Shown here piece after piece: positions 47,116 to 55,669 of a stretch of 60,590 nucleotides of DNA. Numbering within the stretch: the first letter of the stretch is position 1; each line of letters opens with the position of its first letter. The stretch comes from Aeromonas rivipollensis. GTDB lineage: Bacteria; Pseudomonadota; Gammaproteobacteria; Enterobacterales; Aeromonadaceae. The notes under the pieces were generated by a model. The model saw only the letters and a list, made by a program, of their open reading frames with translations. It did not search any database and was not told where the DNA came from. A program made the translations under genes and the position numbers. Location of the stretch: positions 1 to 60,590 of the forward strand of contig NZ_JAAILA010000009.1 in NCBI RefSeq assembly GCF_010974825.1, read 5' to 3'.

Positions 47116-48003
47116 ATGAATCGAGTAGGGGGTTGGATAGGAGCGGTGTTGCTGGGGTTGACGTTGCTGGTTATGCCAGTAGCGCAGGCAGAGCCAGATA
47201 ATACTGACATCGCCAAGATTATGAAGCTAGCCGAGGCTGGCAGTAGGGACGACCAATATCGCCTTGGGTTTAGCTATGACATTGGTGACGGTGTACCTCA
47301 GGATGATAAGCAAGCAGTATTTTGGTACCAAAAAGCAGCCGAACAAAACCATGCAACTTCACAGTTCTTTTTAGGCGGTATGTATGAAGATGGCCGAGGC
47401 GTTCCGCAAAATAACAAAACCGCCGTGTTCTGGTTCAAAAAAGCAGCCGACCTTGGTTTGATTGCCGCACAAAACCAGCTTGGTTGGATGTATGCCAGTG
47501 GCACTACTGTGGTGCAGGATAAAAAACTGGCGTTCGACTGGTATAACAAGGCGGCCCAGCAAGGCTTTCCTTCAGCGCAATACAACATTGGCGTAATGTA
47601 CGATCAGGGCCAAGGAGTAAAACAGGATTTTAGCAAAGCCTTGATGTGGTACAGCAAGGCCGCCGAACAAGGTGTTGCCGAAGCGCAGTACAATCTCGGG
47701 GTGATACATTACCAAGGTCGAGGTGTGCGGCAAGACTTCAAAAAGGCTTTCTCTTGGTATCGAAAAGCCGCAGAGCAAGGTTTACCAGATGCGCAATACA
47801 ACTTAGGTGCAGGATATGCGCGAGGTGAAGGGGTACCGCAGGATTATGTGAAGTCATACGCTTGGTATTCTGTTGCTGCAGCAAATGGCGAGCGGAGCTC
47901 CCACGATGCACGTGATAATGCCGCGAAGCGACTCACCCCAGATCAACTAGCCAAAGGCCAAGAGTTGGCGGCAAGCTACTTCGAGAAATACCAACCCAAG
48001 TAG
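47116..48003 (+). CDS. Secreted Sel1-repeat protein, 295 aa
   Basis: The ATG at 47116 follows AAGGAGG. A signal peptide (MNRVGGWIGAVLLGLTLLVM, cleavage after AQA near residue 25) is followed by about six Sel1/TPR-like repeats of 36 residues with the pattern AxxxLGxxYxxGxGVxQDxxKAxxWYxKAAxQG. It is exported to the periplasm or beyond. Sel1 proteins act as interaction scaffolds and several are virulence factors. The gene is less GC-rich than its neighbours, has its own terminator, and interrupts an early replication operon, so it is a likely conversion gene. Confidence 0.85.
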   Translation: MNRVGGWIGAVLLGLTLLVMPVAQAEPDNTDIAKIMKLAEAGSRDDQYRLGFSYDIGDGVPQDDKQAVFWYQKAAEQNHATSQFFLGGMYEDGRGVPQNNKTAVFWFKKAADLGLIAAQNQLGWMYASGTTVVQDKKLAFDWYNKAAQQGFPSAQYNIGVMYDQGQGVKQDFSKALMWYSKAAEQGVAEAQYNLGVIHYQGRGVRQDFKKAFSWYRKAAEQGLPDAQYNLGAGYARGEGVPQDYVKSYAWYSVAAANGERSSHDARDNAAKRLTPDQLAKGQELAASYFEKYQPK

Positions 48004-48025
48004 TCACCACTTAGACCATCCGACC

Positions 48026-48055
48026 AAGCCCAGCAACTGCTGGGCTTTTTCGTTT
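48026..48055 (+). terminator. Terminator after the Sel1 gene
   Basis: AAGCCCAG/CTGGGCTT stem followed by TTTCGTTTTT. Confidence 0.8.
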
Positions 48056-48077
48056 TTACAACCACAGGACCCAGACC

Positions 48078-48269
48078 ATGAAACCACTGACCGAAGCCCA
48101 GCTGATGGGCTTTCGCGGCGCAATGGTGCCACCCACCCGCCGCAAGTACCACGTAGACGCCGCCCCATCCGCCGAACAGGCGCGAATGGCCCGCAACAAA
48201 GCCACTACCCGCCGCGCCATCGAGAAGTATCACGAAGCGCTCGCCCTCCGTCGTGAAATGGAGATGTAG
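48078..48269 (+). CDS. Small basic early protein, 63 aa
   Basis: MKPLTEAQLMGFRGAM...; basic and helical. AGGACCCAGACC precedes the ATG. It lies 2 bp before the next gene. Unknown. Confidence 0.5.
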   Translation: MKPLTEAQLMGFRGAMVPPTRRKYHVDAAPSAEQARMARNKATTRRAIEKYHEALALRREMEM

Positions 48270-48271
48270 CC

Positions 48272-48640
48272 ATGGCCAACGAAACCGCCCTGCTCGCCCT
48301 CCTGGAGAGCCAGGAAGCCGAGGCCAGCGCCAAGGCCGAGTGGATCGCCGAGTGGACCGCAGCAAACCGCCCCCTGCTGCTGGCCGGCCAGCTCGAAACT
48401 GACTTATCGACCCTGCTGGCCGAGGTGAACCACGACCAGGGCCTGCAGCTCAACCAGGCGATGTTCCTGCTGATGACCGAGGGCGAGCCCGCCCCGCTGA
48501 TGCAGCTCACCAAGCAGTTGATGGACGCCGCCCTGGCCGCCCTGGCCAAGGAAGCATGGGGTTATCACCTCGCCGCCCTGCACGACGCCATGAGCGAGGA
48601 GCAATGGGAGCAATACCAAGACAGGAGGAATGCAGCGTGA
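48272..48640 (+). CDS. Hypothetical helical early protein, 122 aa
   Basis: Very Ala/Leu/Glu-rich and helical. GGAGATGTAGCC precedes the ATG. The stop overlaps the next GTG start. No recognised motif. Confidence 0.5.
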   Translation: MANETALLALLESQEAEASAKAEWIAEWTAANRPLLLAGQLETDLSTLLAEVNHDQGLQLNQAMFLLMTEGEPAPLMQLTKQLMDAALAALAKEAWGYHLAALHDAMSEEQWEQYQDRRNAA

Positions 48641-48855
48641 GTAAAAAACGAGTTTTACCAGTTCCATATACTGACTGCCTTCTGCTTCACAGGGATGGCT
48701 GTCAGCGCATAGGTCGCCTGAATCACAGCGGAAGTCACTTTCAGTTGGCATCTTATCAAACAAGAAAAACAGAGGTGGTATGGCTGCCTGTTGATGTTGT
48801 GATGTGGCGAGAGATTGAGCCTTTCAGTGTTGGCGGTGAAGGAGGTCCAGCATGA
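48637..48855 (+). CDS. Hypothetical protein, 72 aa (GTG start)
   Basis: The GTG at 48637 overlaps the preceding stop and follows AGGAGG. The product (VSKKRVLPVPYTDCLLLHRD) is beta-rich with a compact core. It is coupled to the exonuclease gene, whose ATG overlaps its stop. Function unknown; an exonuclease accessory is possible from the coupling. Confidence 0.5.
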   Translation: MSKKRVLPVPYTDCLLLHRDGCQRIGRLNHSGSHFQLASYQTRKTEVVWLPVDVVMWREIEPFSVGGEGGPA

Positions 48856-49874
48856 ACGCACCCGCCAACACACTGACAATGCGCCAGCAACACCAAGCCT
48901 ACTGCGAGAAGCTGCTGGCAGACATCGACCAAGCGGCCCTGAGTCCAGACGAGCAGTGGCACCTGCGTCGCCGGCTCGGCATCGGAGGTTCCGAGATCGG
49001 AACCATCCTTGGCCTGAACAAGTATCAGACACCATTCGACCTCTGGCTGATCAAGACCGGTCGCAAAACCCCGGATGACTTGTCCGACAAGCCCGCCATT
49101 CACTGGGGGCACAAACTGGAAGCGGTGGTTGCCGATGAATACGCCGAGCGTACCGGGCAGCTGGTGACAGTCGATGACACCCACTACCAAGCAGAAGTGG
49201 CCCCCTGGATGGTAGGCAACGTTGATCGGATGGTCGGTGAGCACAAGGTACTGGAGTGCAAGACCGCCAGCGGGTTCGCCGCCAAGAAGGCTGGTTTCGG
49301 CCCCGGCAACGTCTACGACGAGCGCGGTAACCTCATCACCGAGTGCGATGAAGTGCCAGAGAGCTATCTGCTCCAGTGCCAGCACTACATGCTGGTGACA
49401 GGAAGGCAAGAGTCTGATTTGGCCGTGCTCATCGATGGGCGTGACTACCGGATTTACACCATTCCGCGCAATGAGGATCTGATCGCCGCAATGGTTGAAG
49501 CAGCAACCAACTTCTGGTTCGACTGCGTGATCGCCGACCTGCCGCCGGAGGGGGCAGCTCAGCTTGAGGCTGTGGATCAAGATGCCACTGCGGAAGTGGT
49601 TGAGGCTGACAGCGAGGTGATATCGCTCATCATCGAGCGCAAGGAGCTCAGCGAGGCGATTACCGAGCTGGAAAGCCAGAAGAAGGAGGTGGATAGCCAG
49701 ATCCAGAGCTTTATGGGTTCGGCACAGGTGCTCAGTCGCAACGGCGCCACCATGGCCACCTGGAAGCCGGTCACCACCAATCGTTTTGACTCCACAGCGT
49801 TCAAAAAAGCAGCCCCGGCCACTTATGCCGCATACACCAAGCCATCCACTTCCCGCACGTTCCGGGTCAATTAA
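48852..49874 (+). CDS. YqaJ-type exonuclease, 340 aa
   Basis: A lambda-exonuclease-fold protein: LGIGGSEIGTILGL (first motif), WGHKLEAVVADEYAERTG, MVGNVDRMVGEHKVLECKTA (catalytic Asp, then Glu-x-Lys), then a C-terminal coiled coil (about 240-285). It resects 5' ends to give 3' single strands and pairs with the annealing protein encoded next to it. The two genes are 9 bp apart. Confidence 0.88.
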   Translation: MNAPANTLTMRQQHQAYCEKLLADIDQAALSPDEQWHLRRRLGIGGSEIGTILGLNKYQTPFDLWLIKTGRKTPDDLSDKPAIHWGHKLEAVVADEYAERTGQLVTVDDTHYQAEVAPWMVGNVDRMVGEHKVLECKTASGFAAKKAGFGPGNVYDERGNLITECDEVPESYLLQCQHYMLVTGRQESDLAVLIDGRDYRIYTIPRNEDLIAAMVEAATNFWFDCVIADLPPEGAAQLEAVDQDATAEVVEADSEVISLIIERKELSEAITELESQKKEVDSQIQSFMGSAQVLSRNGATMATWKPVTTNRFDSTAFKKAAPATYAAYTKPSTSRTFRVN

Positions 49875-49883
49875 GGGGTTACC

Positions 49884-50774
49884 ATGAACAACATTGCCAC
49901 CATCACTCAAAACAAGGGCGGATTCCTCATGGAGCCGCAGAACCTGCAAGAGGCCATGCAGCTTGCAGATATGCTGGCCAACTCCAACCTCGTGCCAAAG
50001 TCCTATCAGGGGAAAGCCGGGGATGTGCTGGTCGCCTGCCAGTGGGGATCTGAAATTGGCCTGAAGCCGCTGCAAGCCCTGCAAAATATCGCCGTCATCA
50101 ACAACGTGCCTGCGGTATGGGGTGACGCCCTGGTAGCACTGGTGCGCGGCTCCGGCCTTTGCGAGTACATCAAGCAGGACTGGGACGCTGCCACCAAGAC
50201 AGCCATCTGCAGCGTCAAACGCCGTGGCGAACCGGAAGAGACCCGCACTTTCTCGGAAGAGGATGCGCGCCTCGCTGGCCACCTCAACAAGGACACCTAC
50301 AAGAAGAACCTGCAGCGGATGCTCTCCATCCGCGCCCGAGCCTTTGCGCTGCGCGATGTGTTTGCCGACGTGCTCAAGGGTCTCAAGGTGGCCGAAGAGG
50401 TCGAAGATTACCCGGTGGAGAAAGAACTCAATTCTGCGCCTACCGGCGTCCCAGCAGCCAAACCAGCCAGCCGCACCAGCGCCGTACTGGATCGCATCAA
50501 GTCAGCCCGCCAAACAGCTCCCACCGAGCAGCAGGAATCCCCGGCCGTTATTGACGCTGAACCACAGTCAAACGGGGTAGACCACTCAAACGCCTACGCC
50601 GATCACTGCGCCGCCATCGAGGGGTCCTGTGATACTGCTGAGTGGCAACAGGCCTACACCACCGCCTGGACCTGGGCCAACGAAACCGGCGACCAGAACA
50701 TCATCGCAGGTATCAAGCAGATCGCCGGCGAGCGCAAGAAGCAGCTCAGTACCGGGCACAGCGCCCAGCAATAA
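49884..50774 (+). CDS. RecT-family single-strand annealing protein, 296 aa
   Basis: The core QNLQEAMQLADMLANSNLVP, then CQWGSEIGLKPLQALQNIAV and VWGDALVALVRGSG, is typical of the RecT/Bet-type annealing family. The C-terminal third (after about 190) is a flexible Pro/Gln-rich tail that may bind SSB. With the YqaJ exonuclease upstream it forms a recombination pair. Confidence 0.85.
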   Translation: MNNIATITQNKGGFLMEPQNLQEAMQLADMLANSNLVPKSYQGKAGDVLVACQWGSEIGLKPLQALQNIAVINNVPAVWGDALVALVRGSGLCEYIKQDWDAATKTAICSVKRRGEPEETRTFSEEDARLAGHLNKDTYKKNLQRMLSIRARAFALRDVFADVLKGLKVAEEVEDYPVEKELNSAPTGVPAAKPASRTSAVLDRIKSARQTAPTEQQESPAVIDAEPQSNGVDHSNAYADHCAAIEGSCDTAEWQQAYTTAWTWANETGDQNIIAGIKQIAGERKKQLSTGHSAQQ

Positions 50775-50779
50775 CCTAC

Positions 50780-50804
50780 AAGGCCCGCTCACAGCGGGCC
50801 TTTT
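50780..50804 (+). terminator. Terminator after recT-like gene
   Basis: AAGGCCCGCT/AGCGGGCCTT with TTTTC. It implies that downstream early genes need antitermination or another promoter. Confidence 0.75.
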
Positions 50805-50822
50805 CAATCCTAAGGACCCGCC

Positions 50823-51911
50823 ATGACCGAACAAGCCAAAACAGAGACAACCCAGGCCCAACTGGTTGTCATCGAACCCACCTCCGCCGTCGCCCTGTTC
50901 ACCGAGGGCCAGGGCGTGGCTGAACTGCTGGCCGACATTCGCCAGAAGGCAACCAGCCTGGTGCCCGACATCACCACCGCCAAGGGCCGCAAGGAGGTCG
51001 CCAGCATCGCCCATGCCATCGCCCGCACCAAGACCTACCTGGACGGGCTCGGCAAAGAGCAAACGGACAAGTTCAAGGAGATCCCCAAGCGCATCGACGC
51101 CAACCGCAAGCAGATCCGCGACACCCTGGACGCCCTGAAAGACGAGGTGCGCGCCCCGCTCACCCAGTACGAAGCGGCAGAGGAAGCCCGAGTGGCAGCA
51201 CTGCAATCCCGACTGGCCCGCCTCAATGAACTGGGATCCTCTGCCAGCATCGAGATCGCCGCCGCCGACCTGCAGGTCATGCTGCAGGAGGTCGAGCAGA
51301 ACGCCCTGGACGACTCCTGGAAAGAGCTGCTGCCCCAGGCGACCGTCGCCAAGGAGCTCGCAACCAAGCGCCTCGGCGAGGCCATGGCAGCCCGCCAGAA
51401 GTACGAAGCCGAGCAGGCAGAGCTGGAGCAACTGCGCCAGAAGCAGGCCGAACAGGATCGCATCGACCGCGAGCGCCTGATAGCCGAGCAGGCGGCGGAG
51501 CAAGCCCGCCGGGAGGAAGAGAATCGCCAGCGCCTGGAGCGTGAAGCCGCCCAGCACCGCGAGCAAGAGGCCCAACGCCAAGCCCAGGTGGCACAGCAGG
51601 CTGCAGAGCAGGCCCGGCGTGATTCCGAAGCCGCCGAGCTGGCCCGCCAGCAGGCCGAAGCCAACGCTGCACGCCAGGCGGAAGAGGCTGCCACCCGCGC
51701 CGCCGAGCAGGAGCGTCAGCGCATCGCCGACGAACAGCGCCTGAAAGACGAAGAAGATGCCCGTCGCATGGCCGACCGCGCCCACCAGGGGCGCATCAAC
51801 AGTGCCATCTTGATGGACCTGATTGGTATGGGCATTGAAGAGGATAAAGCAGTCACCCTCATCAAGCACATCGCCAACAACAAGATCGCCCACCTGACCA
51901 TCAACTACTGA
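50823..51911 (+). CDS. Coiled-coil early protein, 362 aa
   Basis: Residues 20-115 (SAVALFTEGQGVAELLADIR ... KRIDANRKQIRDTLDALKDE) form a conserved phage domain found near recombination genes. Residues 115-335 are a long Ala/Glu/Gln/Arg-rich coiled coil. The short C-terminal part ends in IAHLTIN. AAGGACCCGCC precedes the ATG. I do not know its activity; a structural partner of the recombination proteins is likely from context. Confidence 0.6.
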   Translation: MTEQAKTETTQAQLVVIEPTSAVALFTEGQGVAELLADIRQKATSLVPDITTAKGRKEVASIAHAIARTKTYLDGLGKEQTDKFKEIPKRIDANRKQIRDTLDALKDEVRAPLTQYEAAEEARVAALQSRLARLNELGSSASIEIAAADLQVMLQEVEQNALDDSWKELLPQATVAKELATKRLGEAMAARQKYEAEQAELEQLRQKQAEQDRIDRERLIAEQAAEQARREEENRQRLEREAAQHREQEAQRQAQVAQQAAEQARRDSEAAELARQQAEANAARQAEEAATRAAEQERQRIADEQRLKDEEDARRMADRAHQGRINSAILMDLIGMGIEEDKAVTLIKHIANNKIAHLTINY

Positions 51912-51918
51912 CCACCTC

Positions 51919-51941
51919 GCCCCACCACCAACGGGGCTTTT
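51919..51941 (+). terminator. Short hairpin with T-run
   Basis: GCCCC/GGGGC and TTTTG just after the stop of the coiled-coil gene. The stem is short. Confidence 0.45.
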
Positions 51942-51961
51942 GTACTCCCAAAGGACCAACC

Positions 51962-53179
51962 ATGACCACGCTGAACCCCAGCGAGGCGACCAGTCTCGCG
52001 CTGAACACCCTCACCAGCCAGATCCGCAACATCCTGCTGATGCCGGATGGCCCGGCCAAGGCCGCCATTGGCAGCTTCGAAAGCCTGCTCACTGCCAACC
52101 TGACCATGATCAGCGAGGCCGCCAACGCCCACATCAACGAGTTCAACACCCTAGTCGGTGAGCTGGAGGCGCGGGATAGCGAGCTGCTCACCAAGGCCAT
52201 CCTGGTCAGCGAGCTGCGCCAGCAGGTTGCCGAAGCCGAGCAGCGCATTACTACCGCACGACAAGAAGGCGCCACCGGGTTGGAAGCCAAGGCCGACGAG
52301 CTCTACAAGGCCCAGCGCATCCTGAACGATGTCCAGACCAAGTACGGCGCCCTGCAGTACGCCACCCGCCAGCTCGAGCGTCAACTGGCCGACCTCAACG
52401 CCATGGATCCGGCAGGCATGAAACGCCGCATCAAGGAGAAGAACGAGCTGCTGGAGGAGCAGCGCACTGCGATCGCCAAGCACAAGAGCAACGAAGCCGC
52501 CTACCGCGCGGAGGTATTGAAGCTGGAGCGCCGCATCAAGGAGCTGCTGGGCGCCATCAACGAGCAGGATCGCGAGCTTGAGCGCCGCCACACCGTCATC
52601 ATGGAGCTGGAGAGCAGTCGCGCCGCCAAGCTGGTCTGGCACAAGCACCTCGCCAACACCTACAAGGGCGAGGATGGCACACTCTGGAACGTCTACCTGG
52701 TAGATCACGGCCTGAAATCCAACCTCCCCTACCTCATCAACGACCTCAACTGGAAGCTGCACGCCATGAAATCCGATGGCTCCGGCTGCTCGGTCATGTT
52801 GAGCCAGTGGATGAACCCCATCTACCCGACACCCTATGGTGCAGGGGCCCCGGACGACATGACCCAGGATATCTTCGCCTTCATGCAGGAGGCCCTGGAG
52901 CAGAGCCACCCCCACCTGCAGCCGCGCGCCGAATGGGCCAAGACGGTCAGCATCCATGAATGCGGCCTGCCACCGCGCACCATCAAGCCGCTGGAGGAGG
53001 CCGGGATCGACACCCTCTACAAGGTGATGAGCCACCAGGGGAACAAGCTGGACAAGGTGAAGGGGATCGGCCAGAAGCTGGTCGGCCAGATCGTCTATGC
53101 CTGCGAGCTCAAGGTGAAGCTGTGGGAGGAGCAGTTTGCAGCCAGTCGGCAACCGGAACAGCACAAGGAGGCGGCATGA
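51962..53179 (+). CDS. Coiled-coil protein with RNA polymerase alpha-CTD-like domain, 405 aa
   Basis: N-terminal half (about 15-220) is a long coiled coil. The middle (about 225-320) is a globular domain with WHKHLANTYKGEDGTLWNVY. The C terminus (about 335-395) reads LPPRTIKPLEEAGIDTLYKV followed by VKGIGQKLVGQIVYA, the helix-hairpin-helix layout of the RNA polymerase alpha C-terminal domain (compare its NCLKAENIYYIGDL ... LGKKSLTEIK). AAGGACCAACC precedes the ATG. It might bind DNA, or mimic or displace the alpha-CTD. No such protein is known to me in phages. Confidence 0.6.
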   Translation: MTTLNPSEATSLALNTLTSQIRNILLMPDGPAKAAIGSFESLLTANLTMISEAANAHINEFNTLVGELEARDSELLTKAILVSELRQQVAEAEQRITTARQEGATGLEAKADELYKAQRILNDVQTKYGALQYATRQLERQLADLNAMDPAGMKRRIKEKNELLEEQRTAIAKHKSNEAAYRAEVLKLERRIKELLGAINEQDRELERRHTVIMELESSRAAKLVWHKHLANTYKGEDGTLWNVYLVDHGLKSNLPYLINDLNWKLHAMKSDGSGCSVMLSQWMNPIYPTPYGAGAPDDMTQDIFAFMQEALEQSHPHLQPRAEWAKTVSIHECGLPPRTIKPLEEAGIDTLYKVMSHQGNKLDKVKGIGQKLVGQIVYACELKVKLWEEQFAASRQPEQHKEAA

Positions 53180-53316
53180 GCCTCTACCGCCACCGCGGCA
53201 TGGTGCAAGACCGCAAGACGAAACCGCTACTCCAACAACGCCAGCGAAAACGCGACGAGATAGAGCGCCGCCAGCTGGCCAGCCAACTTGGCATCGACCC
53301 CAAGGAGGTGCGCTGA
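53176..53316 (+). CDS. Small basic protein, 46 aa
   Basis: MSLYRHRGMVQDRKTKPLLQ...; strongly basic helix ending LGIDPKEVR. It overlaps the stop of the alpha-CTD-like gene and the start of the methyltransferase gene. AAGGAGGCGGC precedes the ATG. Unknown. Confidence 0.55.
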   Translation: MSLYRHRGMVQDRKTKPLLQQRQRKRDEIERRQLASQLGIDPKEVR

Positions 53317-53918
53317 TGGCGATCCTGATTGATAGCGGCACACCGGCCAGCGACAAGAACTTTTGGGCCACAACATGGGAGTGCTTCGCAGATGCCCAAG
53401 CACTCTATGGTCGGCGTTTCGAGTGCGATGTTGCCGCTGAACCACTCACTGCCAAGTGCAGCCGCTACTTCACCAGCCACCTGCTGCTTGATAAATTGCT
53501 GGACTACCGCACCCGGGAAGATGTACGAGCCCAGATTCGTGAGGCCGAGCAGGCTGGCACGGTCTGTATCGGCATCGACAGCCTCAACCTTGACTGGCCA
53601 GAGCACTGGTGGTGTAACCCGCCGTTCGACCTGAAACCTGAGTTCATCACTCAGGCCCGCCAGCAGCAAGCCAATGGCAGGCCCGGGATGATGCTGCTGC
53701 CATACGAGCCACTGACAACATGGTGGCGCCGCTTGCTGGCCGAGGATGTGATCATCTACGAGCCGGATGGCCGTTATCAGTTCTACGAGCGAGATGGCGC
53801 AACCAGAAAGAGCGGAGCCAACTTCGGTTGCGCCCTGATTGCCTTCCCCACCATGAAGGTTGGTGCATCCCCTCGCATCCCCTTTGTGCGCGGCATTGGC
53901 TCTAAGCGCGCGGCCTGA
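53316..53918 (+). CDS. Phage N6-adenine DNA methyltransferase (Dam family), 200 aa
   Basis: The start at 53316 overlaps the preceding stop. The motif WWCNPPFDLKPEFI is the DPPY-type catalytic motif (NPPF), with an N-terminal FECDVAAEPLTAKCSRYF. The pattern and length fit the short phage Dam-like methyltransferases. With the C5 enzyme (42582-44219) the phage would carry two modification activities, probably against host restriction. Confidence 0.88.
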   Translation: MAILIDSGTPASDKNFWATTWECFADAQALYGRRFECDVAAEPLTAKCSRYFTSHLLLDKLLDYRTREDVRAQIREAEQAGTVCIGIDSLNLDWPEHWWCNPPFDLKPEFITQARQQQANGRPGMMLLPYEPLTTWWRRLLAEDVIIYEPDGRYQFYERDGATRKSGANFGCALIAFPTMKVGASPRIPFVRGIGSKRAA

Positions 53919-53976
53919 TACCCCCAACCAATCCACCGCCCGCCACACAGAAACGGTGGATAAGTCGAGGACCCCC

Positions 53977-54156
53977 ATGAAAGCCACGGAAAACCCCTAC
54001 TGCGGTGCAGTAGTCATCGGGTTGGGCGTCGTCATGCCTGATCCCAAGCAGCCCGGCAAGTTCATCCTGCCCGGCGGCATCACCTGCGACCGGCAAACCG
54101 CCGAGGCCGCAGCCAAGAAGATCCACGACCTGCAGGCCAAGAAAGCCCGCAACTAA
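53977..54156 (+). CDS. Hypothetical protein, 59 aa
   Basis: MKATENPYCGAVVIGLGVVM...; a beta start and helical end. GAGGACCCCC precedes the ATG. Typical small early phage protein, not recognised. Confidence 0.55.
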   Translation: MKATENPYCGAVVIGLGVVMPDPKQPGKFILPGGITCDRQTAEAAAKKIHDLQAKKARN

Positions 54157-54176
54157 CCAACAACAGGACCCAGACC

Positions 54177-55328
54177 ATGTGGTTTAAAAACCTTCAAGTT
54201 TACCGTTTCACCCGCCCGTTCGAGTTGACCGCCGAACAGCTGGAAACCCAACTGGAGGCATGCGCCTTCACCCCCTGCGGCAGCCAGGAGCTGTCTCGCT
54301 TCGGTTGGACCCGCCCGCTCGGCAAGTTCGGCAGCACCCTGACCCATGCCGCCGACGGACAGATCCTCATCTGCGCTCGCAAGGAGGAGAAAATTATCCC
54401 GCCAGCCGTCATCAAGGAACAACTGGCAGAGAAAGTCGGGGCAATCGAGTTCGAGCAGGGGCGCACCCTCAAGAAGAAAGAGAAGGAGGCTCTCAAGGAG
54501 GAGCTGCTTCACACCCTGCTGCCCCGGGCATTCAGCCGTACCGCCAACACCTTCGCCTGGATCAACCCGGCCAACGGCCTGCTGATGGTCGATGCCTCCT
54601 CCGCCAAGAAGGCGGACGATGTGCTGGCTCTGCTTCGCAAGTCAATCGGCAGCCTGCCGGTGGTGCCGGTGGCGCTCAAGAACCCACCCGAGATCACCAT
54701 GACCGAGTGGCTGCAAGAGGGAAACCTGCCGGCAGCTTTCACCCTGGAGGATGAATCCGAGCTACGCAGCGCCATGGAGCACGGCGGGATCGCCCGCTTC
54801 AAACAGCAAGACCTGATGACCGACGAGGTGAAAAATCACCTGGCCAACGACAAGCTGGTCACCAAGTTGGCCCTGAACTGGGGTGAGCGCCTCAGCTTTG
54901 TGCTGGGCGACGACCTCTCCATCAAGCGCCTCAAGTTCAGCGAGGACATGCGCGAGCAGAACGACGACATCACCAGCGAAGATCCGGCCGCCCGCCTGGA
55001 CGCCGACTTCGCCCTGGTGACCGCCGAGCTCTCCCAGTTCATCCCGGCCCTGTTCAATGCCCTGGGTGGTGAGGAGGCGTGTGACGGCCGGTCGGTTAGC
55101 AAATCCCTGCCTGAGACAGAGCGGCAAGGTGAAGAAGACGCCCTATACCAACCAGCGGTTGAGTTCGTGACGGAATCCGGCAGGGCTTCTGTCAGTGCAA
55201 TCCAGCGTCATTTCAGGATTGGATACAACCGCGCAGCGTGGCTTGTTGAAGCCATGGAGACCAGGGGCATCATCAGTACGCCCGACTCGCAGGGTCTCCG
55301 GAAAGTCATTGCCGGAGGTGCCGCATGA
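54177..55328 (+). CDS. RdgC fused to an FtsK gamma-like winged helix, 383 aa
   Basis: Residues 1-300 match RdgC along its whole length (MWFKNLQVYRFTR, ICARKEEKIIPPAVIK, LLPRAFSRTANTFAWI, LRKSIGSLPVVPVAL, KRLKFSEDMREQNDDI). RdgC forms DNA-encircling rings that restrain RecA. E. coli RdgC ends near residue 303. Here a linker (300-320) leads to DALYQPAVEFVTESGRASVS ... GYNRAAWLVEAMETRGIIS, which closely resembles the gamma domain of FtsK/SpoIIIE that reads KOPS sequences. The frame is uninterrupted. AGGACCCAGACC precedes the ATG. Confidence 0.9.
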   Translation: MWFKNLQVYRFTRPFELTAEQLETQLEACAFTPCGSQELSRFGWTRPLGKFGSTLTHAADGQILICARKEEKIIPPAVIKEQLAEKVGAIEFEQGRTLKKKEKEALKEELLHTLLPRAFSRTANTFAWINPANGLLMVDASSAKKADDVLALLRKSIGSLPVVPVALKNPPEITMTEWLQEGNLPAAFTLEDESELRSAMEHGGIARFKQQDLMTDEVKNHLANDKLVTKLALNWGERLSFVLGDDLSIKRLKFSEDMREQNDDITSEDPAARLDADFALVTAELSQFIPALFNALGGEEACDGRSVSKSLPETERQGEEDALYQPAVEFVTESGRASVSAIQRHFRIGYNRAAWLVEAMETRGIISTPDSQGLRKVIAGGAA

Positions 55329-55669
55329 CCGACCTCACCATAACCGACACCAAGGACGTCTGGGTGGTTTACACCAACACCGACCTCACCGAGGGGCGGG
55401 GCTATCAGTACCCGATCCACGTCTGCGGATCACCCGCAGCAGCCGCACGCATGGCCATACGCAAGGGTGTCCAAGGGAGCGACGCCAACGTCAGCAAGAT
55501 GACTGCCGTGAAGGTGCGCGGCAGTTGGCTGGCGCCGGTGAGCATCATCGAGCCCAACGATGCAGATCGCCGCGCTGACGCGCTCAACGCCGAGCGCCTG
55601 CGTGTGATGGACAAGGCCCGGGCTGCCGGCCTGACGGACGACGAAATCAGTATGCTGGGGGATGCATGA
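55325..55669 (+). CDS. Hypothetical early protein, 114 aa
   Basis: An N-terminal beta part (DVWVVYTNTDLTEGRG) with a helical C terminus. It overlaps the stop of the RdgC-like gene and the start of the next gene. No family recognised. Confidence 0.55.
   Translation: MTDLTITDTKDVWVVYTNTDLTEGRGYQYPIHVCGSPAAAARMAIRKGVQGSDANVSKMTAVKVRGSWLAPVSIIEPNDADRRADALNAERLRVMDKARAAGLTDDEISMLGDA

Noticed and set aside
45942..47216. 424-aa minus-strand ORF through the immunity region
   Set aside because: It crosses the repressor terminator, PL and the early leader, with no ribosome site. It is an open frame by base composition only.
48756..50282. 508-aa minus-strand ORF
   Set aside because: Antisense to the YqaJ exonuclease and RecT-like genes.
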